Assembly: GCF_033100095.1 (NCBI RefSeq)
Contig: NZ_CP136921.1
Coordinates: forward strand, 3,375,001-3,439,000
Length of the DNA stretch: 64,000 nucleotides
Direction: 5' to 3'
Origin: Diaphorobacter limosus
GTDB taxonomy: Bacteria > Pseudomonadota > Gammaproteobacteria > Burkholderiales > Burkholderiaceae_C
The notes under the pieces are model-generated. The model was not told the origin of the DNA, made no database searches, and saw nothing but the letters and a program-made list of their open reading frames with translations. The position numbers and the translations under genes were made by a program. This document shows positions 8,362 through 15,985 of the stretch, one piece after another (position 1 is the stretch's first letter; each line of letters opens with the position of its first letter).

Positions 8362-10599
8362 ATGTTTAATATAGTTCAAAAGAACAAACTCACCGTACTG
8401 ATATTTCACAAGGTGCCGCACGTTAGCAATCCGCTGACACCATTGGAAACACCGCTTGAAACGTTCAAGAATGTTCTGCACTTTATCAAAGAGCAATTTC
8501 GTGTCATCCCCTTGTCCGATGCTGTAACCGCACTCAAAGCCGGCAATTTGCCACACCGCGCGGCATGCATTACCTTTGATGACGGCTATCCTGACTGGGT
8601 TACGGGCATAGCACCGCTCCTGGAGAGCGAAGGACTGCCTGCCACTTTCTTTATTACCACGGGTCAATTAAATGGCCAGGCCATGTGGAATGAGCGGATA
8701 CTCCACGCAGTCATGCGGGCCAATGACGGTCACGAAGGCGTTGAGCTGAAAGCGTCTGGATTACCGCACTTGCCATTGATGTCACAGACTGACAGAGTGA
8801 AGGCGATAGAGAAACTGGACAGTTTCTTAAAATACACGGCACCTGCAGAACGTGAGATGTATCTGCAGTTTTTGGAAGATCAAATGGGTGCTCGGTGTTC
8901 CGACGTACCAGTGCTGACGCCTGCCCAGGTTCGTAACTTGCACTCAAGGGGGTTTGAAATTGGAGGGCATTCAGTCACCCATCCCATACTAAGTAGTTGC
9001 ACGCCATCGAGGGCTTTTTCTGAAATTGCCGAAAGTAAAGAGGAGCTGCAGGGCATCATCAATGGCAGGGTGGAGGCGTTCGCCTATCCCAATGGCATTC
9101 CTGGTCGAGATTTCGGGTCAGAACATATCGACATGGTAAAAAGGGCAGGGTACGCCCATGCGGTTACCACGCATCATGGCGTTGCCAGTCCAGACGGATC
9201 ATTTTTCCAGATTCCGCGATTTACCCCCTGGGGGCCGTCGGCCGGCAAAATGCGTGTTCAGTTCATGCGCAATTACTTGGTGCGCAACGGTGCGCTTGAA
9301 GAGACAAAGCAGGAAGGCAAACGGGCACTTATGGTCGCCTTTCACTTCCCTCCCCAGGCGGGTAGCAGTGGCATTTTGCGCACTCTGAACTTCGTGAAAA
9401 ACCTGCCAGCCCAAAACTGGCAACCCACCGTACTTACCGCCCAGCCCCAAGCCTACGTTGAGCAGCGCAATGACCTGGTTCGCTCCATTCCGCCCAGTGT
9501 GCGCGTCGAACGTGCTTTTGCACTCGATACGGCCAAACATCTTGCCATCAAGGGCAAGTATCTGGGCACGCTGGCCTTGCCAGACCGCTGGGTGAGCTGG
9601 TGGCCGTTTGCCGTCATGAAAGGCATGCAAGAAATCCGTACCAACCGCCCCGCGTTGATATGGAGTACGTACCCGATCTCCACGGCACACCTTATTGGTG
9701 CGACCTTGTCCCGGTTGTCTGGAATACCCTGGGTCGCTGACTTTCGAGACCCAATGGTCAGTGAAAACTATCCATCCACCGGTCTTCAAAGAACGTTATG
9801 GAAAAGGCTCGAATCATACGTCTTGCGCCATGCTGCTGCCTGCATATTTACCACTGAGCGCGCTGCAATAACATACCGCCAACGTTACCCCATGGCGCAG
9901 GCGCGCTGCCACGTCATAGAGAATGGTTACGACGAAGACGCGTTCAACGGAGTAGAACCGGATCGTTTTGGAGCGCCTGCGAATAAGCTGCTAATACTGC
10001 ACAGCGGTTTAATATATCCCAAGGATAGAAACCCATCTACTTTTTTCTCTGCAATTAATAGTCTGCTGCAGAAAAAAATGATTGATCGAGAAAACCTGTG
10101 CATCCGATTCAGGGCGCCATACCACGATGAAGAGGTGTTGGCATCTGCCCAGCAGTATGGCTTGCAAGACGTTGTCGAGGTGGCGCCGCCTGTGCCGTAC
10201 CAGAGAGCGATTGCGGAGATGCTGGGTGCAGACCTGCTGGTGGTGTTTCAAGGAAGCAGTTTCAATGCACAAATACCGGCAAAGATCTATGAATATTTGC
10301 GTGCGGCGCGCCCTGTCTTTGCGGTGGTTGATCCTGCGGGAGATACAGCGGCAATATTGCGCCAGTTTCCAGGGGCGTACGTAGCGGATATTGCGTCAGA
10401 GATGAACATCGCTACCAACTTGGAGGTCGCCCTTGCCGATCTACGAGGCGACCGGCAGTCCGCGGCATTGCAAAGAAACGTTGATCAGGTACGAAGATAT
10501 TCGCGCAAGGAACAAACGATGCGTTTGGTCACATACCTCAATGCGGTTTTGCCACAGCCCGAAAACGACACTGAGAATTGCCGTGGCAATACTGAGTAG
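8362..10599 (+). CDS. Polysaccharide deacetylase - glycosyltransferase fusion
   Basis: A 745 aa two-domain protein. Residues about 8-300 are a NodB-type deacetylase: LTVLIFHKVPH, the metal and catalytic pair in CITFDDGYPDW, the HxxxH motif in GGHSVTHPIL, and EAFAYPNG. From about residue 320 a family 4-like glycosyltransferase begins (LMVAFHFPPQAGSSGI), with VADFRDPM, ENGYDEDAF and a C-terminal IPAKIYEYLRAARPVFAV. The frame is continuous, so this is a real fusion and not two adjacent genes. There is no signal peptide, so de-N/O-acetylation would occur in the cytoplasm on the lipid-linked glycan being built. ATG 8362 with GGGGGTG before it is preferred over GTG 8356. The next gene appears to start inside its 3' end. 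Confidence 0.87.
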   Translation: MFNIVQKNKLTVLIFHKVPHVSNPLTPLETPLETFKNVLHFIKEQFRVIPLSDAVTALKAGNLPHRAACITFDDGYPDWVTGIAPLLESEGLPATFFITTGQLNGQAMWNERILHAVMRANDGHEGVELKASGLPHLPLMSQTDRVKAIEKLDSFLKYTAPAEREMYLQFLEDQMGARCSDVPVLTPAQVRNLHSRGFEIGGHSVTHPILSSCTPSRAFSEIAESKEELQGIINGRVEAFAYPNGIPGRDFGSEHIDMVKRAGYAHAVTTHHGVASPDGSFFQIPRFTPWGPSAGKMRVQFMRNYLVRNGALEETKQEGKRALMVAFHFPPQAGSSGILRTLNFVKNLPAQNWQPTVLTAQPQAYVEQRNDLVRSIPPSVRVERAFALDTAKHLAIKGKYLGTLALPDRWVSWWPFAVMKGMQEIRTNRPALIWSTYPISTAHLIGATLSRLSGIPWVADFRDPMVSENYPSTGLQRTLWKRLESYVLRHAAACIFTTERAAITYRQRYPMAQARCHVIENGYDEDAFNGVEPDRFGAPANKLLILHSGLIYPKDRNPSTFFSAINSLLQKKMIDRENLCIRFRAPYHDEEVLASAQQYGLQDVVEVAPPVPYQRAIAEMLGADLLVVFQGSSFNAQIPAKIYEYLRAARPVFAVVDPAGDTAAILRQFPGAYVADIASEMNIATNLEVALADLRGDRQSAALQRNVDQVRRYSRKEQTMRLVTYLNAVLPQPENDTENCRGNTE

Positions 10600-11722
10600 A
10601 GCTATTCCAGATGGTGACTTTTCCGTAAGGCGTGGGCGGGTAAGGCCGCTGCGAAGAGAAATGTGGGCCCATTGGACGGATGAAAATAGCGCGCTTTGTT
10701 CGCTCGATCACTCGGTTTATAGATATACCTATGAAACGGGCCAGTTCGAGAAACTATTTAGTATTCCACCTCGCACAAACACGCTTTCTGGCAGAATAAA
10801 AGATCGGCTTGCCAGAAGTTGGGTCAGGCGGTATCTGCTACCCGGGTCAGGAATCGGAAATCTAACGAGAACAAACGATGGAAACGTTGTTGTCATTTTC
10901 GATCGAATATATTGGTATTCAGAGAGGAAACCTGATCGGCTTGCAACGGTAGTTTCTTGTGACGCTGGGCCTGAATTTGCAACGCCATTGAGGGGTGGGG
11001 CCACAGCCCATGGTATATCGAATAAAGTATATTTTGGTGAATATCTTAACGGGCATCAGTGCGATATCAGGGTTTTTTGTATAGATGTGTCGATTCCGTC
11101 AATGCGAGAGTGCTGGAGATTCTCTCGACAAGAGATAAAACACATTCATGCAATCCACTACGACCGGTTCAGATCCCGCTTATGGATATGTACCGGTGAT
11201 TTGGATCATGAATCGAATATTTACTACACCGATGATGAGTTCTCGTCGATAAAGAAATTTGGCGGTGGAGATCAATCCTGGCGGGCGATTGCCATGGTGT
11301 TTGACGAGCATGGCATGGAGTGGGGTATGGATGCGGGCAAGGATGCGCCGGCCGACGCCGTTAATTATATTTATCGTTACGATTTCAGAACCGGTATTCG
11401 CAGTAGCCGAGTGCTTGTGGGTAACCCGGTGTACTCCGCGTGTGAATTTGCAGATGGAGCAGCTGTAATGCAAACCACGTTTGAGCCTGGAAGACCCCAG
11501 AATACACCAGAAACAGCGGCACTGTGGATACGCGATAAACAAGGTGCGTGGACAAATATTTTAGAGCTACCCTATGATGTAACCAAACCCCGCCAGGGGG
11601 TGGGGGCATATGGGTATATTTGTCTTCCTCAAGGAATAAGTCCTGTAAATCGCTTGCTTTTTACGCCTGTTAATTGTGGAACCAACAGCCATGTGCTTTA
11701 CGAATGGGCGGGCGATCGGTAA
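10583..11722 (+). CDS. Hypothetical, beta-propeller-like protein in the EPS locus
   Basis: About 379 aa from GTG 10583, overlapping the fusion gene by 17 bases; ATG 10661 is the fallback start. The frame is open further upstream, but that part reads over the previous gene and is a shadow. I do not recognise a named family. The product is rich in Trp, Tyr, Gly and Asp with recurring short strands such as SALCSLDHSVYRYTYETGQF, DRFRSRLWICTGDLDHESNI and YYTDDEFSSIKKFGGGDQSW, resembling sialidase/BNR or NHL propeller blades. No signal peptide is evident. Base composition is strongly A+T rich compared with flanking conserved genes. It could be a glycan-binding or glycan-modifying protein; no function is assigned. 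Confidence 0.7.
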   Translation: MAILSRAIPDGDFSVRRGRVRPLRREMWAHWTDENSALCSLDHSVYRYTYETGQFEKLFSIPPRTNTLSGRIKDRLARSWVRRYLLPGSGIGNLTRTNDGNVVVIFDRIYWYSERKPDRLATVVSCDAGPEFATPLRGGATAHGISNKVYFGEYLNGHQCDIRVFCIDVSIPSMRECWRFSRQEIKHIHAIHYDRFRSRLWICTGDLDHESNIYYTDDEFSSIKKFGGGDQSWRAIAMVFDEHGMEWGMDAGKDAPADAVNYIYRYDFRTGIRSSRVLVGNPVYSACEFADGAAVMQTTFEPGRPQNTPETAALWIRDKQGAWTNILELPYDVTKPRQGVGAYGYICLPQGISPVNRLLFTPVNCGTNSHVLYEWAGDR

Positions 11723-11761
11723 AAGTTAAGAGGAATAACTCAGTACATAGGCATACTTATA

Positions 11762-12946
11762 ATGAAACCAGAACAGAAAACTACTGCTCCAGCGATAGTT
11801 ATCGGGGGGGGCATAAATGCCTTGGGAGTCGTGCGTAGCTTAGGAGCCGCCGGCGTTCCAGTCTGGGTACTTGACGACAACAGCAAATCACCAGCTATGC
11901 GTTCGCGCTTCGCAACACCGAAGGTAGTCAGCGTTTTGGAGGGACAGTCATTCATAGAAGAACTGAACCTCCTGGCAGCTCAGATTTCTGGTGCTGCAGT
12001 TGTCTTTCTCACTGAAGAAAAAACGGTATTGACCGTTTCGGCTATGCGTGATCAGCTTGCCCGAACACTCAAGTTGCGCTTGCCTGCACACGATTGTTTG
12101 CTATCTTTGATGCATAAAGAAGGGTTTCAGCGACTTGCCGAGAATCTCGGTTTTTTGGTGCCCCCAGCGGTTCGACTGTCTGGAAATCAAGATCTGCGCA
12201 AGTTGACTGGTTTACGCTTTCCTTGTGTTTTTAAGCCAAGTGAGAAGAACTACGCCTACGGCCAAATGTTTAAGAAGGCTTACAAGGTTGAATCGATAGA
12301 GCAGGTTGCTGCTTTATATGAACAGATTCTACCGGTGATGCCAGACATGGTCGTGCAGCAATGGATAGAAGGTCTTGATAGTGACATATATTTTTGCCTT
12401 CAATACATCGGAAGAGATGGTGAGCTAGTGATTTCGTTCTCTGGGCGAAAAATTCGATCATGGCCACCAAATGTTGGGGGAACGGCAAGTTGTACTGCTG
12501 ATCTTGACTATCATGATGAGCTGTCAAAGACGACTGCAGATTTTTTCCGTGCTGTCAATTTTTTTGGCATGGGAAGCATGGAGTACAAGCGTGACGTGCG
12601 TGACGGTAAGTTTTATATGGTGGAGCCGACCGTTGGGCGAACCGATTTTCAGGAGGAAGTTGCGACAGTAAACGGCTATAACATGCCATTTGCAGCATAT
12701 TGTCATGAACTAAATATTTCTGTTCCTTCACCATCGCGCATGAGCCCCCCCAGGGTTTGGCGTGATGCCCAGGCAGATCGTTGGTCGAGAGAAGAAGTAG
12801 ATGAGCGAGTACGTGATACCCCTGGGTTCGAGGCATACCCAGTAGTAGATGCCCTTAGAAGATCAACCGACTTGCGCCCGTGGGTTGATGACGTCATTGG
12901 CCGTGCGCGTGAGCGACTGCGGCTTTGGACGAAACCCGTTCGGTGA
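11762..12946 (+). CDS. ATP-grasp superfamily ligase
   Basis: A 394 aa cytoplasmic protein with an N-terminal PreATP-grasp Rossmann region (AIVIGGGINALGVVRSLGAAG and VWVLDD) and an ATP-grasp fold. The ATP-grasp part includes FPCVFKPSEKN, VVQQWIEGLDSDIYFCL and the magnesium-binding region FYMVEPTVGRTDFQEE. Such enzymes join a carboxylate to an amine or thiol through an acyl phosphate. The family resembles carboxylate-amine ligases of polysaccharide clusters; the substrate is unknown. It overlaps the following PLP enzyme by GTGA, so the two probably act together, for instance in making and attaching an amino-linked substituent to a uronic acid. That role is inference. Confidence 0.8.
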   Translation: MKPEQKTTAPAIVIGGGINALGVVRSLGAAGVPVWVLDDNSKSPAMRSRFATPKVVSVLEGQSFIEELNLLAAQISGAAVVFLTEEKTVLTVSAMRDQLARTLKLRLPAHDCLLSLMHKEGFQRLAENLGFLVPPAVRLSGNQDLRKLTGLRFPCVFKPSEKNYAYGQMFKKAYKVESIEQVAALYEQILPVMPDMVVQQWIEGLDSDIYFCLQYIGRDGELVISFSGRKIRSWPPNVGGTASCTADLDYHDELSKTTADFFRAVNFFGMGSMEYKRDVRDGKFYMVEPTVGRTDFQEEVATVNGYNMPFAAYCHELNISVPSPSRMSPPRVWRDAQADRWSREEVDERVRDTPGFEAYPVVDALRRSTDLRPWVDDVIGRARERLRLWTKPVR

Positions 12947-14136
12947 CTGCCGTGAAGCGTTATTTAGTTGAGTACGCAGACTGGTCGCATCGTGAGTATC
13001 TAGCCATCGCAAAAAACCTGTTGCTTGGCCGAGTACATCGGGGGCCGGATATCGAGAAATTGAGGCAAGCGTTAGCCAAAATGTATGCGCCGGCGGGTGT
13101 CCATCTTCTAAATTATGGACACCATGCAATCGAGATCGCACTGGAAATCTTCAAGGAGCAACGCCCTGGTCGCCTGGAAGTCATTGGGCCCGCCTATATT
13201 TGTCCCAGCGTTCCGAGCTCTGTCGCGCGGCGTGGATTGCAATGGCGTAGCGTAGATGTTGGCGAGGACTTAAATATCGACGCGGCCGCCGTGAAATCGG
13301 CCATTGGAAGTAATACATTGGCGGTCATAGCCCCGCACATGTATGGGTGTCCGGCAGACATTCAATCTATTGAGACCATCTGCAAAGATGCCGGCATCTA
13401 TTTGATTGACGATGCTGCCCAGGCCGTGGGCATTAAGCATGGTGATCGATTATTGGGGACGTTTGGTGACGTGGGTATCTTGAGCTTTGCGCAATCAAAA
13501 ATGGTAGTAACAGGCGTGCGTGGCTCAGGAGGAGGATTGCTGGTTAATGACCATACTCTAGAACGTCAAATTTCAGAACGCTGCGCAACTTTCGCGTCAT
13601 CATCAGGAAGAATTGAAGCCCTTGCACATTTTTTCTGGAATTACTTGGCTGCACCATATGTGGGTGGTCTGGGTTACTACATTTGGAGAATACTTGGATT
13701 TTTTAGTAAACCAACCGGCAACGTAGGAGTTACGCAAATCGGAAATCTTGATGCTGCTGTGGCAGTCGTGCAATTAGCGCGTATCCAATCTATTCTTGCC
13801 GCCAAGAAAAATGTGTTGAATTTATATAATGACGTTATACAAATTTATCCAAAAATGAGATTGCCACAGTATCGACAAGATGCATCCCTGGCCAGAGTTG
13901 TGGTTGAGCTTGCGGAAGACGTCAACTTTGAATTACTCGCGCAGGAAATTCGGCGGCGAGGGGTTCAATTACGTAGCGCATACCCTCCTGTGTGCAGTTC
14001 CGGTGATGCTGGATGCCAGAGGAATTACGTTAACAATGTAGTTGGTGTGCCTAGCGGTCGAAAGCTAAACAAAGAGGATGTTGAGCGTATTTGTGCAGTG
14101 CTCGATAGTGCGATAAACGGGGCGCGGCAACGTTAG
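12943..14136 (+). CDS. DegT/DnrJ/EryC1/StrS-family PLP enzyme
   Basis: A 397 aa protein of the sugar aminotransferase family. Visible marks are NYGHHAIEIALEIF (phosphate-binding segment), VIGPAYICPSVPSSVARRG, the PLP-ring Asp in LIDDAAQAVG, and the presumed Schiff-base lysine in ILSFAQSKMVVTGVRGSGGG, which aligns with the usual SxxK..GEGG pattern. The usual Glu-Gly is Arg-Gly here, so the exact substrate class is unclear. The start is GTG 12943, which overlaps the ATP-grasp stop; TTG 12925 and GTG 12952 are alternatives. It would make an amino sugar or a related amine in the EPS pathway. It is followed by a 246-bp spacer, so it ends this transcription block. Confidence 0.8.
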   Translation: MTAVKRYLVEYADWSHREYLAIAKNLLLGRVHRGPDIEKLRQALAKMYAPAGVHLLNYGHHAIEIALEIFKEQRPGRLEVIGPAYICPSVPSSVARRGLQWRSVDVGEDLNIDAAAVKSAIGSNTLAVIAPHMYGCPADIQSIETICKDAGIYLIDDAAQAVGIKHGDRLLGTFGDVGILSFAQSKMVVTGVRGSGGGLLVNDHTLERQISERCATFASSSGRIEALAHFFWNYLAAPYVGGLGYYIWRILGFFSKPTGNVGVTQIGNLDAAVAVVQLARIQSILAAKKNVLNLYNDVIQIYPKMRLPQYRQDASLARVVVELAEDVNFELLAQEIRRRGVQLRSAYPPVCSSGDAGCQRNYVNNVVGVPSGRKLNKEDVERICAVLDSAINGARQR

Positions 14137-14382
14137 CCGGTGTTATTTAGCTCCAGTGGACACAGTCGGAATGGGTGGTGTAGTTTAAGTATGATTTTTT
14201 CGTGAGGCTTTCTATTGGCCTTCCACCAAACTGAGTGTGGTTGTTGCAACTCAATGATTTGCAATTTGATTGGGCTGACAGTCAGTGGGCGCGAAAACTC
14301 CCGAGCATAGATATTTCGATATCTAAAAGCTGATTGGCCTATTCAGGCTGTTAAATAGTACTTAGCGCTAGCTCATATTAAA

Positions 14383-15894
14383 ATGAAAAATGATAGTATA
14401 AAAAAAACTGCGCTGTTGGGCTTGATATACTTGGGTGCAGGAAAATGGCTTGGAAAGTTATTTTCATTTGCCACAACGTTAGTACTCGCGCGACTGCTTT
14501 CACCGGAGGACTATGGAACCATGGCGTTGGTTATGGTGTTTATAGGGTTTCTGGGATTTTTTAATGAGATTGGGTTGGGGAGCGCAATACTACAGCGCCC
14601 TGTGATCTCCGCCGCACAGCTTGACGGATGTTTCTATCTTTCGCTGATGATCGGCAGTGCGCTTTGTGGGGTCACATTTTTTTTGGCCCCTTTTGTTGCG
14701 CATTACTATGAAAATTTACTACTGACTCCAATCATACGGTTCGTTGCGCTCACATTTATATTTGGGTCGTTAGCGACTGTTTCAGGCGCATTAATCAATC
14801 GTGCGATGAACTTTAAAATGCTGGCGGGCATCGAGTTTGTTGCAGTTCTTTTGCAGAGTATTGTTACTCTGGTGTTGGCGTGGCTTGGCTTTGGGGTCTG
14901 GGCTCTTGCTTGGGGTTTTTTTGCCTCGCAAGTCCTGAAAAGCGTTTTAACTTATCACTTTGGAAAGTGGCATCCTTCACGAGTTGGAGGGCTGCGCGCA
15001 GCTGTGGACTTGATTAAATTTGGCGCGACAGTCACATACTCAAGAATCACCTGGTATTTTTATAATAATGCAAAGACACTTATCATTGGTAAGACGCTGA
15101 ACTCGCAGTTGCTCGGAATATATTCAATGGCCGACACGTTGGCATCGCTGCCGAATGCTCATATTACAAGCCTGATAATTAGTGTTGCGTCGCCACTATT
15201 TGCTAGGTTGCAGCATGACCTAGATCGACTCAATCGTGCATTATTGCGATTGACGTCAGGACTGGCGCTCATAAATTACCCTGTAATGGTGGGTATGGTG
15301 ATTACGGCGCCGGAATTTGTACCACTGATTCTTGGTAGTAACTGGGTGGAGGTAGTACTGCCTCTTCAAATTTTATGTCTTGTTGGGTTGGTAAAATCGA
15401 TTGACCCATTGATTACCCAGGCGCTCATTTCAACTGGTAGGGCGAACATCGCTGCGCGCTACACGTCACTTTGTGCGCTTACCATTCCCGGGAGTGTGTT
15501 TGTCGCGTCTATTCAGTGGGGATTACAAGGCGCAGCGGTTGGAACGGCGGTGGCGTATTCGCTGTCGTCGCTTTATCTATTTTTTGTTGCAAGACGCCAC
15601 CTTCACCTGTCGATGCGAAAGTATGTTGGTGCTATCCGGATGGCCGTAGAGGGGTGTGTCTGGATGTTGGTTATTGTGCTGGGTATAAATGAATTGCTTA
15701 TACGCAGTGGCATTAATCAAACCTTGGTACTGCTGGTGGCCAAGACTGTTTTCGGTGCGATATCATACGCAGTATTCCTGATATATGTGCGTAAGGATGG
15801 CCTGCGGGATTGTTATGAAGTGTTGTGTGAGGTCGGTATTTCCAAATCGAAATTGAATCGTTGGCCGTTTAGCAGAATTTCGACGCGGAGTTGA
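14383..15894 (+). CDS. Polysaccharide flippase, Wzx / TuaB-like (MOP superfamily)
   Basis: A 503 aa integral membrane protein with roughly a dozen or more hydrophobic segments and few long loops. The start KWLGKLFSFATTLVLARLLS followed by PEDYGTMALVMVF is the hallmark N-terminus of the Polysacc_synt/WzxC family. It should move the undecaprenyl-linked repeat unit across the inner membrane. The start has no clear Shine-Dalgarno sequence (TAAAATGAAA), and a 246-bp A+T-rich spacer precedes it, so it may have its own promoter. It ends beside an inverted repeat shared with the convergent gene. Confidence 0.87.
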   Translation: MKNDSIKKTALLGLIYLGAGKWLGKLFSFATTLVLARLLSPEDYGTMALVMVFIGFLGFFNEIGLGSAILQRPVISAAQLDGCFYLSLMIGSALCGVTFFLAPFVAHYYENLLLTPIIRFVALTFIFGSLATVSGALINRAMNFKMLAGIEFVAVLLQSIVTLVLAWLGFGVWALAWGFFASQVLKSVLTYHFGKWHPSRVGGLRAAVDLIKFGATVTYSRITWYFYNNAKTLIIGKTLNSQLLGIYSMADTLASLPNAHITSLIISVASPLFARLQHDLDRLNRALLRLTSGLALINYPVMVGMVITAPEFVPLILGSNWVEVVLPLQILCLVGLVKSIDPLITQALISTGRANIAARYTSLCALTIPGSVFVASIQWGLQGAAVGTAVAYSLSSLYLFFVARRHLHLSMRKYVGAIRMAVEGCVWMLVIVLGINELLIRSGINQTLVLLVAKTVFGAISYAVFLIYVRKDGLRDCYEVLCEVGISKSKLNRWPFSRISTRS

Positions 15895-15901
15895 GTAGGA
15901 A

Positions 15902-15932
15902 TCCCAAGACATGGCTGAGGCATATCTTGGGA
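15902..15932. terminator. Hairpin between convergent genes, probable bidirectional terminator
   Basis: Arms TCCCAAGACATG (15902-15913) and CATATCTTGGGA (15921-15932) pair with one mismatch around a 7-base loop, and a T-rich stretch follows on the plus strand. It lies between the stop of the flippase gene (+) and the stop of the lyase-like lipoprotein gene (-), the position expected of a shared terminator. Confidence 0.6.
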
Positions 15933-15985
15933 ATTTGATTTGAGGTGTTGTTCGGAGATTAAAGCGCTTTACCCTGTATGCAGAT

